Assembly: GCA_963693085.1 (NCBI GenBank)
Contig: OY856410.1
Span: forward strand, 559,415,906-559,479,905
Reading direction: 5' to 3'
DNA length: 64,000 nucleotides
From: Alisma plantago-aquatica
Taxonomy: Eukaryota; Streptophyta; Magnoliopsida; Alismatales; Alismataceae
The notes under the pieces were generated by a model. That model was not told the origin of the DNA. It saw only the letters and a list, made by a program, of their open reading frames with translations, and searched no databases. How positions within the stretch are numbered: the stretch's first letter is position 1; each line of letters opens with the position of its first letter. A program made the position numbers and the translations under genes. This document shows, piece by piece, positions 49,178 through 60,180 of this stretch.

Positions 49178-50888
49178 AGCTCTCAGTTATGAAAGAGATC
49201 TCAGTCAGTCGGTCATCATGCTCTCTCTCTAGAGTGAGCTCTGCCTTCTCTCTAACCCACTCCCCTCTCCACCTTCATTTCTCCCCCTTGGGGGAGAAGC
49301 CCCACCCTGCACTTTCCCTCTCCCCCCCCGACGTCCCTCACGGAAGCTGGGCCTTCCCTGGTGGACTCGTTGTCCCCCACGATCTTGTCCACTATGCCTG
49401 TCTTTCTATTCATGGTTAGAGCATGGTGTAGACCTGTAGGTGGGACTTGATAGTGACAACCTTGTAGCATGGTGGTGCCTTGAAGACCTCTCATGCCTCC
49501 ACCTACCTCGGAGTCGTGCTTTGAAGATGAGCCACCTGAGCTTCTCGGTGGGTGGTTCCGTCTACTCTGGGTGAATATGGCCTCCCTCGTGTGCTTTTCT
49601 GGTAACCCGGTGTGACTTCAAGGCGTCTGTATCTTCCACCTACCTCGTCAGGTGACTTCAAGGCAAACCTGTGCTCTAGCTTATACTCTCTCGGCCCTAC
49701 CCCCAAAAAATTGAGTAGGAATAGACCCACCTCTGGCGTGATGTCTTCCTATGACCTCGGCGGGGGCTAGGGGCACCTGAGCACTGATGTTAAAGTTTTC
49801 CTGATATGTACTTCCTCGTCACCTACCTTCGATGGTCCTCACTGGGCGACCCTTCTAGGCGGTGGTCCCTTGCGGGTTCAAGACGGTGTCTGTGGCCACC
49901 TACCTCGGCACCCTGATGCCTGTACACCTACTCTTTCACATGCGAGTGGTTGAGGCTTCTGCTTGGAGTGCTCAGTGCGTTGAAGGCGCCTACTATGGTC
50001 GCTTCCCCATCCTTTCTATCAGTGGTTCCAACCCTACAGGTGTAGTTTGGTCAGGAGGCCCGGTGGTCACCTACCTCGGTCTCGATTCTCCAGTGACCCC
50101 GGCGGGGGCCCTGGTGGTTCTCCTTGTGTGGGGGTTTCAGGTTCCTAGCTACATGAACCATGCACCTAGGTCATTCATTGTGGGTCTTCAAGCCCGTAGC
50201 TTCGGCGACCCACACACCCCTAGGCGGTGGTGACCTCGGTGGTGACCTCGACGTCCTACTTGCATCGATGGTGTTTTAGGAGGCTAGGGTTCACGTCGTA
50301 TCATCGCTCGCCTATTCGTGGTGGCATTCCTGGGCGGTAGGGTTGCGTCCCTCCATCGCTTCCCATCGTGCCCATCTACCACCCACTGCGCTACCTCTTC
50401 GAGCTAGGTTTCATGCTGCTGGTCTTCTCCGATTGAGCCTAGTTTGGACCGGGTTTCTCTCCGAGTCGCCTCTTCCCTCCTTGATGGCGTCTATAATGGC
50501 TTGCTTTTCAAATGGAATCACGTGTTGCGCATGCTGCCATCTCAAAGGTTCCCCTCTGCTGGTAGTGCCCCCAGGCATCAGTGTGCCAATGTCACAATGC
50601 ACTAACCACTCTGCGCCTCTCCTGCCGCCCCCGCATAGCCTCACCCCTGCTAGTGCATTTTGATGTCTCTCCTGTGATGTCATTATGCACTTCTTGGATC
50701 GGTGTGCGATAGTCCGCATCCCAAAGACTCTTCTCCCTCTCTGTTGCTCGGGAGTGCTCTATGACATCAACTTGGCCCCACGGCTTGACATCACTACGCA
50801 CTATCCCACCCCTTGGATGCTAGGTAACTTCCATGAAACTTCCGGGGCTATGCCTGCACCCACGTGGCCTACCCACCCCCTCATCCTC
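49178..50888 (+). promoter_or_regulatory. LINE-B 5' UTR / internal promoter region
   Basis: Contains several CACCTACCTCG repeats (about 49500, 49638, 49896 and 50068) and GGTTCCTAGCTACATGAACC near 50149. Starts with a 16-bp direct repeat (ATGAAAGAGCTCTCAG / ATGAAAGAGATCTCAG) across the junction. No conserved frame. Confidence 0.5.
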
Positions 50889-52802
50889 ATGGCTAGGGGG
50901 AAGATGAAGTGCAAATCATTCCAATGAGCCTCCATCTAGCGCGAGGCTGCAGAGGAAAGGGTGAAGGGAGGTAGAGTGGCACAGGAGGCGCGTGCTAGTG
51001 TGAAAGGCAAGGGAAAGGCCTCCTCCGCTGATCCCTCTCCACTTTGCAGCCAGCATAGGCATTCGAAGATGCGGATTCGTCCCTCCTCGTGTGATGGTAG
51101 CTCCACCAGTGGGTCAAAGGATGTTGCGGGTGGAAAGATCCCTGATGTTGGTGTGGCTGGGAGTCGACGACGCCCCTCCCAGGCACCTGCTTCCACCGAC
51201 AGTTGTGGACAAAGCCGTTCAGGCAATGCTCAGGCCGGAGCAGAGGCACAAAGCACCTCGAGGCAGAAACAACCCTCTCGACCTCCAGCGTCTGCTGGAG
51301 GTGGTGACAGGGCCTAGAAGACCTTTGCCCAGGCGGCCTCATCTAGGTAGGTTGCCACAGTGTGTCCCATGAACAAGGCCATGGCAGAGTGGCCGGAGCT
51401 GAAGGTGCGACATTCTTCCATGACAGCTATCCCCACTGACATGACACTCAGCTTCACATACCTTCATCAGTAGGATGTCCCTCACATCCTACTGATGTGA
51501 GAAGGGATGGTGGCACTCCAACTGAGCCTCTCAACCACAAGGTGCCTACGATCTCTCCCAATGTGACGTCGACTTCTTTGAGCTAAGGTGCGACCTCAAG
51601 GCCGACTTCGACCTGCTCTTCGAGGGCGGGCCTTGGTTCTTTGGTGAGCGGCTAGTTATCTTCTGCCAATGGACCCCCTCCACCATGTCGACGTGGGATC
51701 TACTCTCCACAATCTCATGTTGGGTCACCTTCCCCACCCTTGGGCATCTCCGCTCACTGAACATCCTTGGACCGGTGGCGAGCTGTGTCGGGAGGCCATC
51801 TCATGCGAGGCATGGGTATCGCCTACTTCAGGCACAGGGCAGGCTAAGGCGCTCGTCGACCTCCCAGCGAGTCGCGACCCACCTAGTGAGATCTAGGTTT
51901 GTTTCTCGGGCAGCAAGGCAGAGAAGGTTTCTGTCCAGTATGGCTTTGTACCATCCCGTTGCACCTCCTACGTGGCGTTCGACCATGGTCTACACTAGTG
52001 TTCGTTCGTCTCCGACAAGACCATATCAGATGCCCAGCGGAATCTTGGATGTGGATGCAGCAAACTGACCACCTTCCCACGACCCTACAATAATGACGAC
52101 GGTGGTGATGCTTCGCCCCGAGGTAGAAGCAGGACCAAGAAGAAGAGGACGAGTAAAGGGGATATGGCGGGCGGCCCTGCGTGGACTATGGCCCCTGCTG
52201 AGGGCTGCACGCCCGGAAGCTAGGCGAGTGGTGATGCCACCAAGACTGCGCCCCCCCAGTAATGTTGCTACCACTTCTGACGTGACCCCAGATGCCTCGG
52301 GTCCCCAGACACCCAGGGATGGAGCTTGTCTAGGTGCTTCCAACACTGAGGTGACCACCCCTGATGACGCCGTTGTTAGGGCAGTGTTGGATGACCCAAA
52401 TCCCTCGGGAGGAGGTGAGTCTGCCACCCCTGACCGGGAGGCCCAATCCCTGGGCAGTGATGCGGTGATGTCACAAACGCCCATCCAAGGCCCCAATCCA
52501 CCTAGCCAGGTAGCACCCTCTACCACCTGCTCTGCCCCACTGACTAAGGTGCTCAACAAGAAAGACAAGCACCCCCCCTAAGTCGAGTGCGACAGGTACG
52601 AAGATTTCTTGGTGTGTCCTAACCCACAAGCACCTCCCCCCAGTCCTAAAGAAGTAGAAGGTTGTGCTAGCCCTTCCTACTCTGGGAAACTCCTTAGAGG
52701 GTGAAGCAGTGGGTGATGTGGAAACAGATGTAGTGTAGGAGGGCTCTAGCTTCTGCTGATGTTGGCCCTGGCTCCAAGCGCAAGCTTGTGAGTCAGCGAT
52801 GA
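50889..52802 (+). pseudogene. LINE-B ORF1, broken by stops and an inverted ORF2 insert
   Basis: The ATG at 50889 (MARGKMKC) is followed by stops at codons 13 and 17, then open sequence (SADPSPLCSQHRH..) to about 51315. The first half of the DUF4283-like region is missing. In its place, about 51460-51535, lies a reversed piece of the 3' end of ORF2. Homology resumes at FFELRCDLKADFDLLFEGGP (about 51570). The CCHC knuckle region (about 51960-52000) has lost its Cys pattern. Ends KLVSQR at 52802. Confidence 0.75.
51465..51497. repeat. perfect 14-bp inverted repeat in LINE-B ORF1
   Basis: CATCAGTAGGATGT (51465-51478) and ACATCCTACTGATG (51484-51497) are exact reverse complements around a 5-base loop. 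The right half extends into a reversed copy of LINE ORF2 sequence (compare 56080-56130). Confidence 0.9.
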
Positions 52803-52830
52803 ACCCACCCCAACCTCCCAACCGTTCCCA

Positions 52831-55800
52831 ATGTCAGTAGTGACATGGAACGTGCATGGTGCATGTGAGCTGGTAAAAAGGAGAGCGGTGGCCCTCCTCT
52901 TACGTCAAAAGGGTGCATCCATGGGTCTGTTGGTGGAGACCAAGCTTAGGAGTGATATGGGTGGTGATCGCGTGATCAAGGAGCTCGTCCCTGGTGGTTG
53001 GAGGTGTGTCTCTAACATCGAAGCGTCATGGAAGGCTAGGGTGTGTTGGGGGTGGGATCCCCAAGTGTGGTCTGTGGATGTAACGACCACCTCTGCTCAG
53101 ATGATCACAGCGTGGCGCACTAATAAGGGCGGGCTCCGAGTCCTCATGTCGGCAGTCTACGCCCACAACCAAACCCAACGACGACACTCTCTCTGGGAAG
53201 AGATGGAGGTGGTGAAGCCTGTGGTGTTGGTCCCTTGGCTGGTGGTGGATGACTTCAACACCATTTGCCATGATGAGGAGAAAGTTGATGGGAGGGAAGT
53301 GTCAAGGAAGGCTATAAGGGAGTTCAACCTTAATGTGGATTGAGCAGGGTTGATGGAGCTCAAGACGTATGGGGGCATTCTCTCTTAGTCAAATAGGAGG
53401 GAGGCGGGTGACCGGGTGTGCTGTTGTCTGGATCGGGTGTTTGTCAACGACAGGTGGGTGACTCTTTTCCCAACTACCCACGCCTCCCTTTCTTTCTCCC
53501 ACCTCAGTGACCATGGACTGTTGGTCACCTATCCTTTTTCTACCTTACTTAAGCATCATGTGCATCCGTTCAGGAGCCTCAACACTTGGGCAAAGTGGGA
53601 CAACTTTTAGGAGGCAGTGAGTGGTGTGTGGAGTGTCTCTATGGTGGGTAATCCACTGTATGTCGTTGCCAAGAAGCTCCAAGTGGTCAAATCCAAGCTT
53701 AGGGCGTGGGTTGCGAGCCAAGGAAATGTCAGAATTGAGAAGAAGAAGGCAGAGAGGGACTACACCACCATCCAGGAGGGTCTCTAACTCAAGCCTTGAT
53801 GCCCGACCTGACCCGTAGAGAGGTGGAGGTCAGGGTCTGCTTGGATCAGCTTGACGCTGCTGAGGAGTTGTTCTTCTACCAGCATAGTCGTGTCAAGTGG
53901 ATGAAGGACGAGGAGTGGAACACGGTGTTCTACCAGGAGGCATTCAAGAGGAAGGAGATGAGGGACACCATCCACTACCTCATCAATGATCATGGGGCAC
54001 ATATCAAAAATCAAAAGGAGTTGGAGGGGGAGGTGGTGGCCTTCTTCAGCAACCTCTATAACCATGAAAATGGCCCCACCCAACAGATGCGTCTCCAACC
54101 TACCAAGGTCCTTTCGGCGTCCCAAGGGCGTTACTTGTGTAGGCCCTGCACATGAGAGGAGGTGAAGGCGGCGGTGTGGTCCATTGAGAAGGACAAGGCA
54201 CCGGGCCCCGATGGGTTCAACACCAACTTCTTTAGAAGTTGCTGGGATACCATTGAGGAAGACGCCACCCAAGCCATACTTTGGCTTATTAGGGGGCTAT
54301 GGTGCATGAAGTTAATCACTCCTTCTTGGCGCTGATCTCGAAGATGGATGGTGCCACTTTTCTTCGCAACTTCAGGCCTATTGCCTGCAGTGGCGTGCTG
54401 TACAAGATCTTTGCCAAAGTCTTGGCAGAGAGGCTAAAAGTGGTTATTGGGGGGTTAGTCTCCCATAACCAAGGTGTGTTCATTCCAAATAGAAGCATAT
54501 CAGACTGCTCCCTCCTTATAGTGGAGTTCCTTTATGGCTTTGACCTCAAACACACAGGCCTAAAGGCTTGTTTAAAGATGGATTTGTCCAAGGCGTACGA
54601 CCATGTCGAGTGGGAAGACTTGTGGATGATCATGGATAGGATGGGCTTCCCTAATACTTGGATGGATTGGATCAGGAAGTGCGTTACTACTTGCTCCTTT
54701 TCGGTCCTTGTAAATGGGTTGCCAGCGGGCTGTTCAACAGCTCGAGAGGACTTAGGCAGGAGTTTCCTCTATCACCCCTCCTCTTCACGCTCATCATGGA
54801 GTATCTGACCATGTTGTTTGTTGAAGGGGAGTGCCATGGCCACTTCCACACCTTCAAAGTCAAGCGGATTGTTGTGATGTCCCACCTAACATTTGATGAT
54901 GATGTGCTTCTTTTTGTCAAAGCTACTAGGAAAAGCCTTCACGGGGTGAGGAAGATTCTTGATGAGTTCAGTGACATAGTTGGGGTACGTGTCAACCCAA
55001 CTAAGTCCAAGATCTTCCTCTCCAAAGCAGCACTTGCATATGCCAACTCCCTGTACAGTGTAGTGGGCTGCCCTCTGGACACCCTCCCTACGTGTTACCT
55101 TAGGTTCCCACTAGCTACCAAGAACCACACAGAGGCCTTCTTTAACCCATGTTTGGACCAAATGAAGAAAATGATCTCCAAGTGGCCTCTAGATAGAATC
55201 ACAATGGCGAGTCACTGCCTCCTCACCAAGTCAAACCTCTAAGGTTTGATCACCTACTGGGCCTTACAAGGCCACATCCCAGATAGAATCTGGGGTCGAA
55301 CCACCATCATATGCACTTTGAACGCATTGCCAAACCAACTAAGGAAGGGGGTCTGGGCCTTAAACGGGTCCGCGACATCAATGCTTGGGCCTCACTACGT
55401 AGACTGGTCCATTTCCACACCTGCCCAGAGTCACCATGGACTTAGTGGTTGCGAAGGAGATATAGGTTTGCTTTTCAAGACCCAACAACACTTCAACAGG
55501 GGGTCTCTAACTCCTGGAAGAATATGGCTCGTGCGTGGGAGGCACACAACCATCTTTTTGAGTGATCTGTCCATGCACACGTCAAACTCATTAACCAAAA
55601 CGCCAACCTATGAAGGGCTATCTAGCCCCAGCAGGCCCCATGTGTCATCGGCAATTTCATTTGGGGCGGAACCTTGATCCGTAGGTGGAGTTTCACCATC
55701 TTTAGGGCCTTCCACGGGGCCCTCATCACTGTGGACCGAGTCCACGAGTGGAACAATGAGGCCAACGATATATGTGCTTTCTGCCGGAAAAGGGAGGATG

Positions 55801-56156
55801 TTCAACACCTTTTCTTCCATTGTCACTTCTGTAGCCACATTCTTACACATGTCATGGGCCTTTGTGGGCTTGTCATCCCTAGGACTACCACCCTTGTCGA
55901 TACTACTGCCCTTATTAAAGACAAAACTAGGGACTGTAAGGGTTGGAAGAGGCTTAGTCTCACTGCTTGGACGTGCACGACATACTTCACTTGGATGCAT
56001 CGCAATGAAAGACGGCACAACCAACATGTTCTCTCCTCTGTGGATAGCCGGGACCTGGTCATAAAAGCCACACACCGAGTTTCCGAGACACTCAGTTGGA
56101 GTGCCACCATCCTTGTTCACATCAGTAGGATGTGGGGGATATCCTTTAGCTCTTAG
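52831..56156 (+). pseudogene. LINE-B ORF2: endonuclease + RT + zf-RVT, with stops and frameshifts
   Basis: Starts MSVVTWNVHGACEL. The endonuclease motif GDFN is changed to DDFN (VVDDFNTI, about 53248). Stops occur at about 53341 and 53608. Single-base losses shift the frame near 53797, 54297 and 54725, and about 33 bp are missing near 55285. The RT palm FADD reads FDDD (TFDDDVLLF, about 54892), which would damage the active-site block. The zf-RVT region is well kept (CAFCRKREDVQHLFFHCHFCSH, about 55776-55840). Ends SFSS at 56156. Confidence 0.88.
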
Positions 56157-56335
56157 TTTTATGTATAGAGCCAACAGGCTTACACGGGGTTTTCGTAGAG
56201 TTACCCCCACACACATACCCTTTTTGTTTTTACAGGGGAATGGGGACGCATCCCACACCTGGTCTGTCAGGTGTGTGATGGGTTCTACACACATGTGTTT
56301 TCTTGTAAGGCATCCTCATGAGCCTTCTTTTTCCC

Positions 56336-56350
56336 GGTGCTTCTCGCACC
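56336..56350 (+). other. 3' tail hairpin, LINE-B
   Basis: GGTGCTTCTCGCACC, a perfect 5-bp stem with TTCTC loop. Confidence 0.7.
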
Positions 56351-56430
56351 TCGGGCCCTTTTCTATACAGGTTTCCCCTCTGGGGCACCCTCATCATTAT
56401 ATTTACTAGTCTATCTATAGACTATTCCCC

Positions 56431-56654
56431 TCTGGCCTGTTTCCCCTGGTGGTTCATCATGCAGCTTGCTCTTGGTGCTCCTCTTACGGCCTGCTCTTGG
56501 CGCTCCTCGGACCCCTCCTTGTTCACCTTTGCCTGGTGCTCACCTCCACATGTGGGTGGAGTGGCTCGGGCGGCGTCGAGTGGTGATGTTGCTCATGCCT
56601 TGCTCCTTGGGTCCCCATGACCCTTGGTGGTGTCTCAGAGCGGTCCTCTGTGGT
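56431..56654. other. spacer between the convergent LINE-B and LINE-C tails
   Basis: 224 bp with a short tandem GCTCTTGGTGCTCCTC / GCTCTTGGCGCTCCTC repeat at about 56469-56515. No gene recognised. It may be the pre-insertion DNA or a remnant of another LINE. Confidence 0.5.
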
Positions 56655-58032
56655 GGTGATCACCTTTTCATCGGAATTGTCAATCTATTAAAGATGACGG
56701 GTAAAAAACGATGAAGGAGGTTCAAAAAGAACCACCCAACAAGGACCCCAAGGCGCGAGAAGCGCCGGGTCAGACAGGCTCAACAGGGATAGAGCCTCTA
56801 CATAAGACTTTCAAAAAAGACAGGACATGCCACACCTTATGGAACGGTGTGGGGTGCCCTCCAAAAGACAGGTCACTAGCTAGCCCGAGGTACCAAGCCC
56901 ACGCAGGGGTCATAAGGACCCACGCCACAAGGTCCAAACAAAAGACATACCCCTAACTAGCCCAGGACAGAGCCCACGCAGGGGTCAGAAAACATCGGTA
57001 GAGCCCACGCAGGGGCCATCACAGACCAACAACCCTTGCAAGACAGCAGAGTGTTGGTGAAGCAACCCTGGACCACCGTCCAAGAAGAGGCCTTCTGCAA
57101 GGAGAAACAGCAAAACGACAGCACGGACTGCCCAAACACCGCCACGGCGTCACACAGCGGCGGGAACAACGGCGTCAACACCAACCAACCCCAGCCGGAA
57201 AAGCGACCAGCTGAGGAGCCCACGCCGGGGAAGAAGGCTCAGACGATGCGTCCAAGGGAAAGAGGGGTGGAGTGGTGGATTGGAGCAGGGACCGCTGTCC
57301 CGAAGGTAAGGGTACCCGGAGGCACACACCAGCACCCCACCCCGCACACCACCCCCAAACCGCCCAGGTGCCACAGACCTGAGCAGGAGCCGTGCACAAC
57401 CATAGACCCACAGCGCCAAGTAGCCCCTCACTACACTTGAGGGGGAGAGAACCCTATCACCAGACGCCCACGAGCTGCCAAAAAACCCTCCCCACGCAGG
57501 GGAAGAAACCGTCCGTAACACCAGGGTGCAGAACAACACCCATCCGACAGACGCGGCCCATCAACAGGGCGACCACCGTCCAACCCCCCAACGTGGCAGG
57601 GTCCGAACCGGAAACAAACAGACAAACACACAAACAAGGGCGGCACGAAGGCTCACCCACCACAAGAGAGCCCATAGAGGAGGGCAAACAAGGCCGGAGC
57701 CCGAACCCACGCAGGGGTGAAGACCCTCACCGGGGTCGGAGCAACATCAGCAGCCACGCAGGGCAGAAAGGGGGACTCGGCTCAAGGCGGAGCCACTCGA
57801 CCCACGCAGGGGTCGTAAAAGAGATTGTCCACGCACATCAACCATACATGAGGAACCAACTAGGAAAAGGAAAAAGAAACCCGGACCGTCGTCCAGGAGC
57901 TGAGGCAGATGGAAGGCTCCGGGGTAGAGCATCAAGCAAAAACCTGCAGAAAGACATAGCAAAGAAGGACATAGCAAAAAAGAGGGGTCCACCGCGTCAG
58001 CATGACAACCCGCGTAGTAGGACGGGTGATAC
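56655..58032 (-). other. post-ORF1 non-coding region of LINE-C with GACCCCTGCGTGGG repeats
   Basis: The motif (A/G)CCCACGCAGGGG(T/A), seen on the plus strand, recurs near 56898, 56968, 57003, 57490, 57703 and 57802, with variants at 57214 and 57755. No RT, endonuclease or RNase H similarity exists in any frame. The tail holds the 3' hairpin (56752-56766) and a second hairpin (56679-56698). Confidence 0.75.
56752..56766 (-). other. 3' tail hairpin, LINE-C
   Basis: The minus strand reads GGCGCTTCTCGCGCC. Relative to LINE-B and LINE-D the middle T-A pair is replaced by C-G, a compensatory change. Confidence 0.75.
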
Positions 58033-60180
58033 TTACACCGCCTCCACCTGCCCGAACGAGAATCCTGGAGCTGGCAGGGCGATGATTATCTTCCTAGCCG
58101 CCGGGGGGGCCCTCCTGGTAGCATTCGAAGACTTGCTGTTCGCCGCGGTTCTTGTGCGGCCAAGCTTGCTTCGACGAAGACAAGGACGGGAAGTCACCCT
58201 TGGTGGCGAGTCATCATCGCTGGTGACGAGGACGGGCTCCGTCCCCTGTTGGTCACCCAGGTCCGGAGCGGTGGCATGCACGTCATCCCCTCCAGGAAGG
58301 CTCGCCGCGTCAGCCACAGTCCCATCCCCAAGGTCACTGACTGGGGAGGTCTGGTTATCGCCACCCAGGATTTCATCGCCCAACCCGAACGCCTCCAGGC
58401 CACCAGGTTCGGCCATGGTGAGGGTCTCCGGCACCAACTCCTCGGGTTCCTCCGCCGTAGGGTCGGCCAGGGGCGAGCGGTCAGCATCGATGATGGCAGC
58501 GTCAGGTGCCTCCACAGGGGTAGTGACGGGTGGGCCTTCTCCTTCAGAAGGAGTCGGACCCTCCCCCACGTCCCTGGAGGACTCGTCGGAGCAGCAGATC
58601 TCCACCACATCTCCGCTCGTCGCATTGGTGTCAACAGGGACACACGCCTCACCGCCAGGGACAGAACCCTGTGCCTCCATGAGCACCGCCGGAGTCTCCG
58701 AGAAAATCGTCGGCACGACGACGCCCTGATCCACAGGAGCAGCCAAGTCCGAAATGGCTGTGGCGTCAGCCGCCCGGGTGTCGCTGCCAACATGAGAGTG
58801 GTTGCCCTTGTTGGTCACCGTCCGCCAGCTCCCGCCTTCATCTTGCCCCACAGAGCGCACCCTTTGTCTTTTAGACCTACTCCTTCCTCTGGGAGGCTCG
58901 CCGGCATCTGCTCCCGCCGATTCTGCGCGCGGCCTGCTCCTGAACCGTCCACCAACGGCAGCCACGGCCCGTAGCGCCTCAGCTCTGACAGCGTCAGAAA
59001 CAAACGGGCAGCGATGTAGCCCATGCCCAAAGGCCTTGCATGACGTACACCTCGCCGGCAGGGGTCCGTAGCGGACAGGAACCAGTTCGGCCTCCCCTCC
59101 AGGGAACCGAATCCAGACGTCTTTGGGGGGGTCACGATCCGCCGAGATATCCACCATGGCTTTCGCTTGGGCTTCTCCCGAGGCAGCAGACACCCAAGCT
59201 CCGGCGTGTGATGGCTTCCCCACGCAGCTAGCGACTCGCGCAAGCACCTCCAGGGACCAGAGATGTCCGAGTGATGGGAAGGAGACCCAACAAGGGACCG
59301 TGGACAAAAGGTCCCTTGTCAGTTTTGTCGATGGTGTCCATTCCCTGCAAACCACCAGGTGGTCATCAAAAAACCACGGGCCCCCTTTCACAAAGAGCTC
59401 CAGGTCAGCCTTGCTATCACAGTGGAGGTCGAAGAAGCCCCCCTCCCTCCGGGTGAGTTGGAAGCTCTCTTTGGGTCTCCAGACTCGACGGAGCCAACCG
59501 TTGACCACAGCTACATGAGGAGAGGCGTCCAGCACGTAGAATGTCACCGCATTGCGACCCGCTTCCGCACATGACTCCAAAACGGCCACCGGGATATCAG
59601 CGACAGGGCCACGCTCCTCCTCCAGGGTGGGTTCAAAGAAAACAAGGACCTTGTCCTTCGGGATGATTGCCGACGTGGAATGGCGCTGAGCCACTTGTGT
59701 CCACTCAGCCGTTTCCGTCTTCATGGGCCAGACCTCGGCAACCCGTCCCGCAGACGCCACCTGTACGAAGGAGCGCCCGGCGGCACTCCACAGGCTCCGA
59801 TGCGCCCCAGCTTGCGTCTTTCCACCAGGTCGGCTCCAGGACCTATTGGTCTTCTCAGTAGGCACCCAGGAGGGGATCCGTCGACTCCCGACGTCACCCG
59901 CATCATCCTCCGTGTGTCCCTGTCCCTGCTCGCCCACTCGGGTCGCAGCACTGGTAGAGGCACCCCCGACATAGCCCTCCCGACGACGACGGGAGACCGA
60001 CCTGGAGCGACTAGCCGGAGGTGTGGGCGATCGGTCATAGGAGACCTTCTGTTTTCCTTTCGCACGGGCCAACGCCTCGTGAGCAGCTTGGCCGCCTTTC
60101 GCACGCTCCTCAGCCGCCTCTCGACGAACAGAATCCGAGATGAAGGAGAAGCGTTTCGTTTTCCCCTTGCCCTTTGCCAT
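58033..60180 (-). CDS. LINE-C ORF1 protein: DUF4283-like domain and CCHC zinc knuckle, intact
   Basis: 715 codons without interruption. I chose the ATG at 60180 (MAKGKGKTKRF) because it aligns with the ORF1 starts of LINE-A and LINE-B; an in-frame ATG lies four codons upstream (60192). Residues 1-100 are basic and serine/arginine-rich (SRSRSVSRRRR). A DUF4283-like region spans about 185-310 (FYVLDASPH, GWLRRVWRP, GGPWFFDDHLVV, WTPSTKL). The CX2CX4HX4C knuckle CTSCKAFGHGLHRC is at 378-391. The rest is acidic and low-complexity. The expected role is binding LINE RNA in a ribonucleoprotein. Its openness, next to neighbours full of stops, suggests a recent insertion or selection. Long antisense frames (for example 57392-58729, plus strand) are shadows. 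Confidence 0.88.
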   Translation of the reverse strand: MAKGKGKTKRFSFISDSVRREAAEERAKGGQAAHEALARAKGKQKVSYDRSPTPPASRSRSVSRRRREGYVGGASTSAATRVGEQGQGHTEDDAGDVGSRRIPSWVPTEKTNRSWSRPGGKTQAGAHRSLWSAAGRSFVQVASAGRVAEVWPMKTETAEWTQVAQRHSTSAIIPKDKVLVFFEPTLEEERGPVADIPVAVLESCAEAGRNAVTFYVLDASPHVAVVNGWLRRVWRPKESFQLTRREGGFFDLHCDSKADLELFVKGGPWFFDDHLVVCREWTPSTKLTRDLLSTVPCWVSFPSLGHLWSLEVLARVASCVGKPSHAGAWVSAASGEAQAKAMVDISADRDPPKDVWIRFPGGEAELVPVRYGPLPARCTSCKAFGHGLHRCPFVSDAVRAEALRAVAAVGGRFRSRPRAESAGADAGEPPRGRSRSKRQRVRSVGQDEGGSWRTVTNKGNHSHVGSDTRAADATAISDLAAPVDQGVVVPTIFSETPAVLMEAQGSVPGGEACVPVDTNATSGDVVEICCSDESSRDVGEGPTPSEGEGPPVTTPVEAPDAAIIDADRSPLADPTAEEPEELVPETLTMAEPGGLEAFGLGDEILGGDNQTSPVSDLGDGTVADAASLPGGDDVHATAPDLGDQQGTEPVLVTSDDDSPPRVTSRPCLRRSKLGRTRTAANSKSSNATRRAPPAARKIIIALPAPGFSFGQVEAV

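Larger units (their letters stand above)
49178..56430 (+). mobile_element. LINE-B, full-length L1-type retrotransposon, broken
   Basis: Joined head to tail to LINE-A: AGCTCTCAGTT follows the LINE-A tail without spacer. Same layout as LINE-A. Its tail stops after the second palindrome (AGTCTATCTATAGACT, 56408-56423), lacking the final GATGAAAG. Confidence 0.85.

Noticed and set aside
57392..58729. 445-codon plus-strand frame opposite the LINE-C ORF1 end
   Set aside because: GC-rich antisense shadow. The minus-strand ORF1 has the recognisable domains.
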